Positions 48,942 to 58,666 of a stretch of DNA of 64,000 nt are shown one piece after another. The notes below the pieces were generated by a model. That model searched no databases. It worked only from the letters and a program-made list of their open reading frames with translations, and was not told where the DNA came from. The translations under genes and the position numbers were made by a program. Source of the DNA: Nocardioides alcanivorans (GTDB lineage: Bacteria; Actinomycetota; Actinomycetes; Propionibacteriales; Nocardioidaceae); the NCBI RefSeq assembly GCF_021555175.1, contig NZ_JAKGRW010000054.1, positions 53,501-117,500 of the forward strand, in the 5' to 3' direction. Numbering within the stretch: the first letter of the stretch is position 1; each line of letters opens with the position of its first letter.

Positions 48942-51420
48942 GTGAAGGCGCCGCTTTCCTGGATTCGTGAGCTCGTCACGCTGCCCGACACCGTCGGCAT
49001 CGAGGAGCTCGCCGACCGGTTGACCATGCTCGGGCTGAAGTTGGAGGCGATCCACAACCCTGCCGATGCCATCACCGGACCGCTCGTCGTCGGCCGTGTG
49101 CTCACCATCGAGAAGGAGCCGCAGAAGAACGGCAAGGTCATCAACTGGTGCACCGTCGACGTGGGTGATGCCAACGGCACCGGCGAGCCCCAGGGCATCA
49201 TCTGCGGCGCCCACAACTTCGTCGACGGTGACCTCGTCGTCGTGATCCTGCCCGGCGGCGTGCTGCCCGGGAACCTCCAGATCTCCGCCCGCAAGACCTA
49301 CGGCCACGTCTCGGCCGGCATGATCTGCTCCGAGAGCGAGCTCGGTCTGGGGGAGGGCCACGACGGCATCATCGTGCTCCCTGCGGGCAGCGGCGAACCC
49401 GGCGCCTCGGCCTTCGACGTGCTCGGCATGGACGACCCGGTCATCGAGTTCGAGATCAACCCGGACCGGGCCTACGCGCTGTCACTGCGCGGCATCGCCC
49501 GCGAAGTCGCCGTCGGCTTCGGCCTCGACTTCGTCGACCCGGCTGCTCGCGACCTGCCTGCCGTCGACGGGAACGGCCCGTCGATCCTGGTCGAGGACGA
49601 GGCCGGCTGCCCGGTCTTCGCGGCGCGCAGCGTGTCCGGCTTCGACCCCACCGCACCGACACCGGAGTGGATGGCCCACCGGCTCGCCCAGGCCGGTATG
49701 CGCCCGATCTCCTTGGCCGTCGACGTCACCAACTACGTGATGCTCGAGCTCGGTCAGCCGATCCACGGCTACGACGCCGACAAGGTCGCAGGCGCGCTGC
49801 GGGTGCGTCGAGCGACGGCGGGGAGAAGCTCACCACGCTCGACAACACGGTACGGGTGCTCCACCCCGAAGACCTCGTCATCGTCGACGACTCCGGTCCG
49901 ATCGGTCTGGCAGGCGTGATGGGCGGTGCCACGACGGAGATGTCGGAGGACACCACGCGGGTGCTCATCGAGGCAGCCCATTGGGAGCCGACCTCGATGT
50001 TCCGCACCGGGCGCCGCCACAAGCTCACGTCGGAAGCGGGCAAGCGCAACGAACGCGGGGTCGATCCGACCCTGCCGCTGGTGGCCGCAGAGCGGGTCGC
50101 CGAGCTCCTCGTCGAGCACGGCGGCGGCACCGTGGACCCCGGCGTCACGCTGGTCGGCACACCGGCCGCGCCGCCCACCATCACGATCGATGCCGACCTC
50201 CCCGCCCGGATCACCGGCATGGAGATCGCTGCCGCCACCACGGTCGCCAACCTCGAGCTCGTCGGCTGCACCGTGGCCACCGAGGGAGGCCACGTGTCCG
50301 CCACCGTGCCGACCTGGCGTCCGGACCTCACTGACCCGTTCGACCTGGTCGAGGAGGTCGCTCGAATCGTCGGCTACGACAAGGTGCCGTCCGTGCTTCC
50401 CCGGCACCGTCTGGTCGCGGCCTCACCGCGCTGCAGAAGTTCCGTCGTCGAGTCGGTCAGGCGCTGGCCGGTGCCGGCTACACCGAGGCCATCGGCTATC
50501 CCTTCGTGGGCGATGCCGACTGGGACCGCCTCGGTTTGCCGAGTGACGACGTACGCCGCCGAGCGTTGCGGATCGAGAACCCGCTCAACGCGGAGGAGCC
50601 GCAACTCGCCACCACGCTGCTTCCGGGCCTGCTCGAGGCGCTGAGCCGCAACGTGGGCAGGGGCAACGGCGACGCTGCCCTCTTCGAGACCGGCCTGGTC
50701 TTCCTGCCCACGGGCAACGAGAAGGCACCGATCCTCGGGGTCGACCGTCGTCCGACGGCGGACGAATGGGCCGCCATCGAGAAGGCCGTCCCGCACCAGC
50801 CACAGCACCTCGGCGTCGTCCTCACCGGGCAGCGGGAACGCTCCGGCTGGTGGGGTGAGGGGCGCGCCGCGTCGTGGGCAGACGCCATCGAGGCCGTACG
50901 CCGGGTGGCCGCGGTCCTCGGGGTCGAGGTCACCACCCGCCAGGCCGCGGTCGCTCCGTGGCACCCGGGCCGCTGCGCCGAGATCCTGATCGGCGAGCAG
51001 GTCGTCGGGCACGCCGGTGAACTGCACCCCAAGGTGTGCGAGGCCTACGGCCTGCCGCCCCGGGCGGCAGCCGCGGAGGTCGATCTCGACCTGCTCTTCG
51101 AGCACGCCACGTCACCGCAGGGTCAACACTTCTCCTCCTACCCGGTCGCCAAGGAAGACGTGGCGCTCGTCGTCGACGCCGGTGTCCCTGCCGCCGAGGT
51201 CGAGGCCGCACTGCGGGACGGGGCAGGACCGCTGCTCGAATCGATCCGCCTCTTCGACGTGTTCACCGGTGAGCAGGTCGGCGAGGGTCGGAAGTCACTC
51301 GCGTTCGCGCTGCGCTTCCGGGCCGGGGACCGGACCCTCAAGGAGGGTGAGTCGGGTGCTGCCCGTGATGCCGCGGTCGCCCTGGCGGCCCAGCGCACCG
51401 GTGCTGTCCAGCGTTCCTGA
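48942..51420 (+). CDS. pheT: Phenylalanine-tRNA ligase beta subunit (two frame breaks)
   Basis: tRNA-binding and editing subunit of PheRS. Domains in order: a tRNA-binding OB fold (about residues 45-150, with VGRVLTIEKEPQKNGKVIN and ICGAHNF), the B3/B4 editing region (SEAGKRNERGVDP), the B5 domain and catalytic-like core, and the C-terminal anticodon-binding domain (SSYPVAKEDVALVVDAGV, LFDVFTGEQVGEGRKSLAF). The frame is lost near 49818 (GCGGGGAGAAG) and near 50400 (CTTCCCCGGC); one base added at each restores TAGEKLTTLDNTVRV and LPPAPSGRGLTALQKFRRRV, giving 826 aa. Confidence 0.95.
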
Positions 51421-51436
51421 GCGAGGTTGCTGGAAG

Positions 51437-51556
51437 GGATCTCGACAGGCTCGATCACCGGGTGGGGCTCGATCACCGGGTGGGGATCTCGACAGGCTCG
51501 ATCAGCGGGGCCGGCTCGATCAGCGGGTGGGGCTCGATCAGCGGGGCCGGCTCGGG
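51437..51556. repeat. Tandem direct repeats after pheT
   Basis: About six units of an 18-base sequence, GGCTCGATCACCGGGTGG or the variant GGCTCGATCAGCGGGGCC, two of them extended on the left as GGATCTCGACAGG. The array fills the gap between the convergent pheT and reverse MDMPI-type genes. Units are head to tail without unique spacers. Confidence 0.88.
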
Positions 51557-51557
51557 T

Positions 51558-52359
51558 CTAGTCGATCGGCTGGTCGAGGATGCGGCGGAGGACCTGCTGC
51601 ACCGCGTCGTCCCCCGCCCACTCGAGGCGACTGTCGTCGCGCCGGTGCCAGAGCCAGGCGTCGAGGTCGCCAGCGTCACCTTCCAACACCAGTGCGGGTT
51701 CGACACCGGGGTCGTCGACCACCCGGAGATCCGGCTCGTCGAAGGACTCGCCGGTGTCGGGGTCGGTCCCGGTGAAGCGGCCCAGCCGCACCCACACCTG
51801 GGTGTCGGTGTCGCGCACGTGCACGCACACGTGCGCATCCCCGGGGTGAACGTGCCCCACTCGGCGTCACCGCCGAACATCACGTCGAGCGTCTCGTGGA
51901 CCCCGTCGGTGGCGAGCAGCGGATCCAGCCGGGTCACCTGCCCGCTGATGAGCTCGGCATCGAGCCGGTGGATGAGTGCCTCGTGCGCCTGGCGGCGCAC
52001 CGTGAACCCCACGGTCTTCTCGCTGCTCCACGACCAAGCGGCCTCCCGAGGGTCGGCGGCGACCAAGGCGTTCTGGAGAGCTGCGGTGCACTCGTCATAG
52101 ATCGCTAGCTTCTCCGTCCAGACCTCCGAGCGCGGCGGATCGCCCCAGCCGACCTCCGGGTCGGGGAGTCCGGTCGGTGGTTGATCGTGCGTGCCCAGAA
52201 GTACTGCACCTCGGTGAGGTGGCGGAGGAGGTCGGCGGCGTTCCACTCGGGGCAACTCGGCACCCGCGCCTCGGGATCGGCATCGGTGAGCACCGCACGG
52301 AAGCGGGCCGACTCGTGGAAGAGGTGGTCGAGGTAGCGTGCTGTCTCGAGACGGGTCAT
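51558..52359 (-). CDS. Maleylpyruvate isomerase N-terminal domain protein (two frame breaks)
   Basis: Second MDMPI-family protein in the window, about 267 aa when restored. The N-terminus MTRLETARYLDHLFHESARF leads to VPSCPEWNAADLLRHLTEVQ with the metal-ligand histidine region; FTVRRQAHEALIHRLDAELI follows. Breaks lie near 52172 (a G lost, restoring HRPGLPDPEVGWGDPP) and near 51848 (CCGGGGATGCG, restoring TPGDAHVCVHVRD). The ATG at 52359 has TAGTGT seven bases upstream, so a leaderless transcript runs opposite to argC. Function unproven. Confidence 0.82.
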
Positions 52360-52366
52360 GGCGTCG

Positions 52367-52372
52367 ACACTA
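52367..52372 (-). promoter_or_regulatory. -10 box TAGTGT, leaderless start
   Basis: Reverse-strand TAGTGT ends seven bases before the ATG at 52359. It lies about 50 bases from the divergent arginine promoter. Confidence 0.5.
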
Positions 52373-52400
52373 CGCACCGTGCCGCCGCGTTGATGCGAGT

Positions 52401-52430
52401 TCATGCATAACTATGTATAGTCATGCATAT
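52401..52430 (+). promoter_or_regulatory. Two overlapping ARG boxes at the argC start
   Basis: TGCAT-AACT-ATGTA (52404-52417) and TGTAT-AGTC-ATGCA (52414-52427) are two overlapping dyads of the ArgR operator type. They cover the -10 region and reach the argC start, the standard place for arginine-dependent repression. ArgR itself is encoded downstream at 58076-58593. Confidence 0.8.
52416..52421 (+). promoter_or_regulatory. -10 box TATAGT, leaderless start of argC
   Basis: TATAGT ends seven bases before ATG 52429 and lies inside the ARG boxes. No ribosome site exists between it and the start codon. Confidence 0.6.
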
Positions 52431-53463
52431 GACTCAGACGTTCTCGGTCGCCGTCGCCGGCGCGAGCGGCTATGCCGGAGGTGAGGTCCTGCGGTTGCTG
52501 CTCAACCACCCGCAGGTCACCATCGGCGCGCTCACCGGCGGTTCCAACGCAGGTACCTCGTTGGGAGTCCTGCAACCCCACCTCGTGCCGCTGGCCGACC
52601 GGGTGCTGGAGCAGACCGACGCAGCGACCTTGGCCGGCCACGACGTGGTCTTCCTCGGCCTCCCGCACGGGCAGTCCGCCGAGATCGCCCGGCAGTTGGG
52701 GGACGACACCGTCGTCATCGACTGCGGCGCCGACTTCCGGCTCACCGACAGCGCTGTCTGGGAGAAGTTCTACGGGAGTCCCCATGCCGGCTCCTGGCCC
52801 TACGGGCTCCCTGAGCTTCCCGGCCAGCGGGCCGAGCTCACCGGCGCCACCCGGATCGCGGTCCCGGGGTGCTATCCGACGATCAGCACCCTGACGGCCG
52901 CCCCCGCGGTGATCGCCGGTCTCGTCGAGCCCGACGTCGTCGTGGTCGCAGCCTCGGGCACCAGCGGTGCTGGGAAGTCCGCCAAGACCAACCTGCTCGG
53001 CAGCGAAGTGATGGGAAACGCCAGCGCCTACGGTGTGGGCGGCGTCCACCGCCACACCCCGGAGATCGTGCAGAACCTGACCAAGGTCGGCGCCACGGCG
53101 CCGAAGGTCAGCTTCACCCCGCTCCTGGTGCCGATGCCCCGGGGCATCCTGGCCACTGTCTCGGCCCCGCTCACGAACCCGATCTCCGCGGCCGAGGCGC
53201 GCGACGTCTATGTGCGGGCGTACGCCGACGAACCCTTCGTGCACGTCCTCCCCGAGGGCATCTGGCCGCAGACGAAGTCGGTGACCGGATCCAACGCCGT
53301 CCACCTGCAGGTCGCGGTCGACGAAGCGGCTGGTCGACTCGTCGCGGTCGGAGCGGTCGACAACCTCGCGAAGGGCACCGGGGGTGCCGCCGTCCAGTGC
53401 ATGAACCTCGCCCTCGGTCTCGACGAGACCACCGGCCTCACCACGATCGGACTGGCACCATGA
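52429..53463 (+). CDS. argC: N-acetyl-gamma-glutamyl-phosphate reductase
   Basis: Third step of arginine synthesis: NADPH reduction of N-acetylglutamyl phosphate. AVAGASGYAGGEVLRLL near the N-terminus binds NADP; FLGLPHGQSAEIA follows, and the catalytic cysteine is in AVPGCYPTISTL; the C-terminus has HLQVAVDE and VGAVDNLAKGTGGAAVQ. The protein is 344 aa. ATG 52429 sits seven bases behind a TATAGT box; an ATG six bases earlier is possible. The stop overlaps the next ATG. Confidence 0.96.
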   Translation: MTQTFSVAVAGASGYAGGEVLRLLLNHPQVTIGALTGGSNAGTSLGVLQPHLVPLADRVLEQTDAATLAGHDVVFLGLPHGQSAEIARQLGDDTVVIDCGADFRLTDSAVWEKFYGSPHAGSWPYGLPELPGQRAELTGATRIAVPGCYPTISTLTAAPAVIAGLVEPDVVVVAASGTSGAGKSAKTNLLGSEVMGNASAYGVGGVHRHTPEIVQNLTKVGATAPKVSFTPLLVPMPRGILATVSAPLTNPISAAEARDVYVRAYADEPFVHVLPEGIWPQTKSVTGSNAVHLQVAVDEAAGRLVAVGAVDNLAKGTGGAAVQCMNLALGLDETTGLTTIGLAP

Positions 53464-53897
53464 GCGCAGCAGCTGAGCAGATCTGGACCCTGGAGCAGTT
53501 TCCCGAGCAACTGGCCGTGGTCTCGCTCGGCCCCGGCGCCGAGGTTCCTGCGTGGGCTGAGTCATCGAGCATCTTCTCGGTCACCGCGACGGCGCACGGC
53601 ACCACCGTCGTCTGCGCGGGGCGCAACGTGCCCAACAAGGCAGTCAGCCACAAGCCGCTGACCGGCTTCGCCATCAAGGGCCGGGTCGACCTCAACCTGA
53701 CTGGTGTCCTCGTCGGGCTGTTGACCCCGTTGGCCGAGGCCGAGATCCCGGTCTTCACGGTGGCCACCTACGACACCGACTGGATCCTGGTGCCCAAGGA
53801 GCGGGCGGAAGCAGCGGCGGAGGAGTGGCGACGACGAGGGCACACCGTTGCCCCCGCCGTCCCCGTCAAGCCCAACCGAAAGCGTCCGAACAAATGA
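53460..53897 (+). CDS. ACT-domain protein inside the arginine operon
   Basis: A 145-aa protein with an ACT_7-type (CASTOR-like) fold. SSIFSVTATAHGTTVVCAGRNVP and GVLVGLLTPLAEAEIPVFTV with TYDTDWILVP are the typical strands and ligand loops; a short basic tail (KPNRKRPNK) ends it. ACT domains bind amino acids, and animal CASTOR1 of the same family senses arginine. Placed between argC and argJ with overlaps on both sides, it may sense arginine or modulate the pathway. That role is inference; no partner is known. Confidence 0.85.
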   Translation: MSAAAEQIWTLEQFPEQLAVVSLGPGAEVPAWAESSSIFSVTATAHGTTVVCAGRNVPNKAVSHKPLTGFAIKGRVDLNLTGVLVGLLTPLAEAEIPVFTVATYDTDWILVPKERAEAAAEEWRRRGHTVAPAVPVKPNRKRPNK

Positions 53898-55048
53898 GCG
53901 TCACACATCCCGCCGGTTTCAAGGCCGCCGGTGTCCCTGCCGGCCTGAAGAGCACCGGCGCCAAGGATCTCGCCCTCGTCGTCAACGAAGGCCCCAGGTT
54001 CGACTCCGCCTCCGTCTTCACCGCCAACCGGTGCAAGGCCAATCCCGTCCTGTGGAGCGAGCAGGTCGTCAAGGACGGCATCGTCCGCGCGGTCGTGCTC
54101 AACTCCGGAGGCGCCAACTGCTACACCGGGCCGGACGGCTTCCAGACCACCCACGCCGTCGCCGAGAAGGTCGCCGACAACCTCGGCATCGGCGCCGGCG
54201 ACGTGGTGGTGTGCTCCACCGGCCTCATCGGCCTGGTCAACCCGCGCCAGAACCTGCTCGACGGCGTCGACTCGGCTGCCGGCGTACTCTCCGCCGATGG
54301 GGGTGCCGCAGCCGCCGAGGCGATCATGACCACCGACAGCGTGAGCAAGCAGTTCGTCGCTGAGTCGCCGGCCGGCTGGTCGATCGGTGGCATGGCCAAG
54401 GGCGCCGGCATGCTCGCGCCCCAGCTCGCCACGATGCTGGTGGTGATCACCACGGACGCCGCACTGCCGGCCGAGCAGCTCGACGGTGCCCTGCGGGCAG
54501 CCACCCGGGTGAGCTTCGACCGACTCGACTCCGACGGATGCATGTCCACCAACGACACCGTCACCCTGATGGCCAGTGGCGCGTCCGGGGTCACCCCTGA
54601 CCTCGCCGAGTTCACGGCAGCGCTGACGGGGGTCTGCACCGACCTGGCCATGCAGCTCCTTGCCGACGCCGAGGGTGCCGACCACGAGATCGCCATCAGC
54701 GTGCGCAATGCGGCCTCCGAAGACGAGGCCGTCGAGGTCGGTCGCAGCGTCGCACGGAGCAACCTCTTCAAGGCTGCGATCTTCGGCAAGGACCCGAACT
54801 GGGGGCGGGTGCTGGCCAGCATCGGCACCACGCAGGCCGCGTTCGACCCGGCCGACCTCGACGTCGCCATGAACGACGTCTGGGTGTGCCGCAACTCGAC
54901 GCCAGCCGAAGACCCGACCCTGGTGAGCCTCGAGGAGCGCTCGGTGACCGTCACGATCGATCTCAAGGCCGGCGATGCCGCCGCCACGGTCTGGACCAAC
55001 GACCTCACGCACGCCTACGTCCACGAGAACAGCGCCTATTCATCATGA
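53894..55048 (+). CDS. argJ: Glutamate N-acetyltransferase / amino-acid N-acetyltransferase
   Basis: Bifunctional enzyme that recycles the acetyl group from acetylornithine to glutamate; 384 aa. It is made as a precursor that cleaves itself before the threonine of the AxMLATM-type motif, here KGAGMLAPQLATMLVVITTDA. NSGGANCYTGPDGF and DPNWGRVLASIG are also conserved. The MLAPQ-LATML region is normal. ATG 53894 overlaps the preceding stop. Its presence means the pathway is cyclic and argE may be unnecessary. Confidence 0.96.
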   Translation: MSVTHPAGFKAAGVPAGLKSTGAKDLALVVNEGPRFDSASVFTANRCKANPVLWSEQVVKDGIVRAVVLNSGGANCYTGPDGFQTTHAVAEKVADNLGIGAGDVVVCSTGLIGLVNPRQNLLDGVDSAAGVLSADGGAAAAEAIMTTDSVSKQFVAESPAGWSIGGMAKGAGMLAPQLATMLVVITTDAALPAEQLDGALRAATRVSFDRLDSDGCMSTNDTVTLMASGASGVTPDLAEFTAALTGVCTDLAMQLLADAEGADHEIAISVRNAASEDEAVEVGRSVARSNLFKAAIFGKDPNWGRVLASIGTTQAAFDPADLDVAMNDVWVCRNSTPAEDPTLVSLEERSVTVTIDLKAGDAAATVWTNDLTHAYVHENSAYSS

Positions 55049-55965
55049 ACGCACCCATTGCCCCCGACCCGGCCAAGGCCGCAGTCCTCGCCGAGGCGCT
55101 GCCCTGGCTGATGAAGTACCACGGCAAGACGATCGTGGTGAAGTACGGCGGCAACGCCATGACCGACGACTCCCTCAAGCAGGCCTTCGCCGAAGACATC
55201 GCCTTCCTGCGCTATGCGGGTTTCAAGCCCGTCGTCGTGCACGGCGGCGGCCCGCAGATCTCCAAGATGCTCGACAAGCTCGGCATCGAGTCGGAGTTCC
55301 GCGGCGGTCTGCGGGTCACCACGCCGGAGGCGATGGACGTCGTGCGCATGGTTCTCGTCGGGCAGGTGCAGCGTGAGCTGGTCGGCCTGATCAACCAGCA
55401 CGGCCACATCGCCGTCGGTCTCTCCGGGGAGGATGCCGGACTCTTCACGGCCGAGCCCGCCAACACCGTCGTCGACGGTGAGGAGGTCGACCTCGGCCTC
55501 GTCGGCGAGGTCGCCAAGGTGCGTCCCGAGGCCGTTCTCGATCTGGTCGAGGCCGGGCGGATCCCGGTGATCTCGAGCGTCGCTCCCGACGTCGACGGCG
55601 TCGTGCACAACGTCAACGCCGACACCGCAGCTGCGGCACTGGCGGTGGCGCTGGGCGCCGAGAAGCTGCTCGTTCTCACCGACGTGGAAGGTCTCTACCG
55701 CGACTACGGCAATTCCGACGACCTCATCCAGGAGATCAGCCCCGAGGCACTCGCCGAGATCATGCCGTCGCTGGCCTCCGGCATGGTGCCCAAGATGGGT
55801 GCCTGCCTGAAGGCCGTCACCGGCGGCGTGCCCCGGGCGACCGTCGTCGACGGGCGCCAGGCCCACGCCGTGCTCCTCGAGATCTTCACCGCCGAAGGCG
55901 TCGGCACCCAGGTGCTCCCGGGCGTCACCACCAAGCTGCGCAAGGCCGCCGGGAAGGAAGCCTGA
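55045..55965 (+). CDS. argB: Acetylglutamate kinase
   Basis: Phosphorylates N-acetylglutamate; usually the arginine-inhibited step of the cyclic pathway. Residues KYGGNAM near 33, VHGGGPQI, the NVNADTAAA stretch and VLTDVEGLYRDYG place it in the amino-acid kinase family; the N-terminal helix ALPWLMKYHGKT is the part that mediates arginine sensing in hexameric forms. The protein is 306 aa, with no breaks. ATGA overlap with argJ. Confidence 0.97.
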   Translation: MNAPIAPDPAKAAVLAEALPWLMKYHGKTIVVKYGGNAMTDDSLKQAFAEDIAFLRYAGFKPVVVHGGGPQISKMLDKLGIESEFRGGLRVTTPEAMDVVRMVLVGQVQRELVGLINQHGHIAVGLSGEDAGLFTAEPANTVVDGEEVDLGLVGEVAKVRPEAVLDLVEAGRIPVISSVAPDVDGVVHNVNADTAAAALAVALGAEKLLVLTDVEGLYRDYGNSDDLIQEISPEALAEIMPSLASGMVPKMGACLKAVTGGVPRATVVDGRQAHAVLLEIFTAEGVGTQVLPGVTTKLRKAAGKEA

Positions 55966-55966
55966 C

Positions 55967-57159
55967 ATGACCACCCAGAGTGAACTCACCACGCGCTACG
56001 GCGCTTCGGTGATGAACACCTTCGGCCCCCGAAGCTGGTGCTGGCCAAGGGCGAAGGCGCCTACGTGTGGGACGCCGACGGCAAGCGCTACCTCGACCTG
56101 CTCGGCGGCATCGCGGTCAACGTGCTCGGGCACGCCCACCCCGCGCTGGTCGAGGCCGTGACCGCGCAGCTCACCACGTTGGGGCACATCTCCAACTTCT
56201 TCACCTCGGCGCCGCAGGTCGAGCTGGCCGAGCGGCTCGTCGCGCTGACGGGCCACGACGGCAGGGTGTTCCTCTCCAACTCGGGCACCGAGGCCAACGA
56301 GGCGGCGCTGAAGATCACCCGGCGGACCGGTCGCACCCACCTGGTCGCGACCGAGGGGGCCTTCCACGGCCGGACCATGGGGGCTCTCGCGCTCACCGCC
56401 AAGGCGGCCTACCGGGAACCCTTCGAGCCGCTGCCGGGTGAGGTGACCTTCGTGCCGTACGACGATGCCGAGGCGCTCGCCGCGGCCGTCACCGATCGCA
56501 CGGCTGCGGTGGTCATCGAGCCGATGCAGGGTGAGGCTGGGGTCAATGTCCCGTCCGGCGATTACCTTGCAGCGGCCCGTCGGATCACGACCGAGCACGG
56601 TGCCCTGCTGTGGCTCGACGAGATCCAGACCGGCATCGGCCGGGCCGGCCGGTGGTTCGCCCATCAGCACCCGACGCTGGCTCCGGAGGGCGTTGTCCCG
56701 GACCTGATCACGCTGGCCAAGGGGCTGGGCGGTGGTGTGCCGATCGGTGCCACCCTCGCGCTCGGCGCCGCGGCAACCCTGCTGGAGCCGGGCAACCACG
56801 GCACCACCTTCGGCGGCAATCCGATGGCCTCCGCGGCCGGGCTCGCCGTGCTCGAAACGATCGAGAAGGAGGGCCTGCTCGCGCGCGCCGAGGAGGCCGG
56901 GGACCGGTTGCGTGCCGGCCTTGCCAAGGATGCTCGGGTGACCGAGACCCGTGGCCTCGGGCTGCTCATCGGTCTCGACCTCTCGGCCGAGAGGTCTGCC
57001 GAGGTCGCTTCCGCGGCTCTGGAGGCCGGCTACATCGTCAACAATCCGACCCCCTCCAGGATCCGGTTGGCACCACCGCTGGTGCTCACGGACGCGCAGA
57101 TCGACCAGTTCGTGGCCGACTGGCCGGCCATCCTCGACGCAGCCGGGGTGGAGGCGTGA
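55967..57159 (+). CDS. argD: Acetylornithine aminotransferase (one frame break)
   Basis: PLP aminotransferase that makes N-acetylornithine from the semialdehyde. It begins MTTQSELTTRYGASVMNTFG; the frame then breaks in the C run near 56027-56031, and one extra C gives FGPPKLVLAKGEGAYVWD. The rest reads through: FLSNSGTEANEAALK, LWLDEIQTGIGRAG, and the PLP-lysine in LITLAKGLGGGVPIGA. The restored length is 397 aa. The stop overlaps the argF start (TGATG). It may also accept succinyldiaminopimelate, as in other bacteria. Confidence 0.95.
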
Positions 57160-58079
57160 TGCGGCACCTGCTGCGTGACGACGACCTGACGCCCCAGGAG
57201 CAGGCCGAGGTGCTCGACCTGGCAGCGGCCGTCAAGGCGGCTCCGTTCTCGCTGCGTCCCTTGGAGGGGCCGCAGAGCGTCGCGATGATCTTCGACAAGC
57301 CGACCCTGCGCACCCAGACGTCGTTCGCTGCCGGCATCGCCGAACTCGGCGGTCACGCGATGCTGGTCGACGGGACCCTGGCCGGCATCGGGCTGCGCGA
57401 GTCGATCGAGGACGTTGCACGGGTGCTCGGTGGCCAGGCACGGCAGGTCGTGTGGCGTACCGCGGGCCAGGAGCGCATCGAGGTGATGGCGGAGTATGCC
57501 GGGGTTCCGGTCATCAACGCGCTCACCGACGAGTTCCACCCGTGCCAGCTGCTGGCCGACCTCCTGACGGTCCGCGAGCGCTTCGGGCGCACCGCGGGCC
57601 TGACTGCCGCCTTCCTCGGTGACGGCGCCTGCAACATGGGCAACTCCTGGCTGCTCGCCGGGGCGACTGCCGGGGTGCACGTGCGGATCAGCTCTCCCGA
57701 CGGCTACCAGCCGGAGCAGCAGTACGTCGACCGCGCCGCCGACATCGCAGCGTCCACCGGCGGCTCGGCACGCGTCGTCGTCGACCCCCGGGAAGCGGTG
57801 GCCGGCGCCGACATCGTGATCACCGACACCTGGGTCTCGATGGGCAAGGAGGCCGAGGCTGCCGGCCGGCTGGCCGACCTGGCGCGGTACTCGCTCACCG
57901 AAGGGCTGTTTGCCCTGGCCTCGCCCGATGCGATCGCGATGCACTGCCTGCCGGCCTACCGTGGCAAGGAGATCGCCGCGGCGGTGCTCGACGGTCCGCG
58001 CAGCGTGATCTGGGACGAGGCCGAGAACCGTCGGCACGCCCAGAAGGCGGTCATGGCCTGGCTCGAGGCCCGACGGTGA
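57159..58079 (+). CDS. argF: Ornithine carbamoyltransferase
   Basis: Makes citrulline from ornithine and carbamoyl phosphate; 306 aa, unbroken. The carbamoyl-phosphate loop reads FDKPTLRTQTSF rather than the common SxRTR, then VWRTAGQERIEVMAEYAG, DEFHPCQLLADL (catalytic HPCQ), and AMHCLPAYRGKEI (ornithine-binding HCLP) follow. The variant loop may be common in some actinobacterial enzymes. It overlaps argD and argR by one and four bases. Confidence 0.93.
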   Translation: MRHLLRDDDLTPQEQAEVLDLAAAVKAAPFSLRPLEGPQSVAMIFDKPTLRTQTSFAAGIAELGGHAMLVDGTLAGIGLRESIEDVARVLGGQARQVVWRTAGQERIEVMAEYAGVPVINALTDEFHPCQLLADLLTVRERFGRTAGLTAAFLGDGACNMGNSWLLAGATAGVHVRISSPDGYQPEQQYVDRAADIAASTGGSARVVVDPREAVAGADIVITDTWVSMGKEAEAAGRLADLARYSLTEGLFALASPDAIAMHCLPAYRGKEIAAAVLDGPRSVIWDEAENRRHAQKAVMAWLEARR

Positions 58080-58593
58080 ACGACTCCGCGCTCACGCCGC
58101 TCACCAAGAGCGCGAGGCTGCAGCTGGTCATCGAGCTGCTGCAGCACGAGGAGGTGCGCAGCCAGGTCGAGTTGGCGGACCTGCTGGCCGAGCGCGGAGT
58201 GCAGGTCACCCAGGCGACCCTGTCGCGCGACCTCGTCGAACTCGACGCGGTCAAGGTGCGTGGCGGTTCCGGTGGCCTCGTGTACGCCGTCCCGGGGAGG
58301 GCGGGGACCGGACGCCGGCCACCGTCCGGGAGACCGCTGGCGCGCAAGCACGGCTCGCCCGCCTGTGCACCGAGCTTCTCGTGAGTGCGGAGGCGAGCGC
58401 GAACCTCGTCGTGCTGCGCACCCCACCCGGGGCCGCTCAGTTCCTGGCCAGCGCCTTCGACAAGGCGGAGGTCGCCGATGTGCTCGGCACGATCGCCGGT
58501 GACGACACGGTGCTGATCATCGGGCGTGACCCGGACGGTGGCGATGCCCTGGCACAACGCTTCACGGCTCTCGCCAACGGCGACTCGGCTTGA
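58076..58593 (+). CDS. argR: Arginine repressor ArgR (one frame break)
   Basis: Hexameric repressor that binds ARG boxes when arginine is bound. The winged helix-turn-helix (residues about 8-75) reads RLQLVIELLQHEEVRSQVEL and VTQATLSRDLVELDAVKVR. The C-terminal arginine-binding domain has ANLVVLRTPPGAAQFLASAF and GTIAGDDTVLII. The frame breaks near 58297 (CCGGGGAGGG); one extra G restores VPGEGGDRTPATVRETAG and 172 aa. GTG start overlaps argF. No argG follows before argH. Confidence 0.94.
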
Positions 58594-58666
58594 CCCGGCC
58601 TTGTCTGACCCCGCCGACCCGCCCCTGTCTGACCGACCACCGCTTTGAACTGGAAGAGTGCTCCCC

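Noticed and set aside
51437..51556. Tandem repeats as a CRISPR array
   Set aside because: Units are only 18 bases, head to tail and without unique spacers; no cas genes are nearby.
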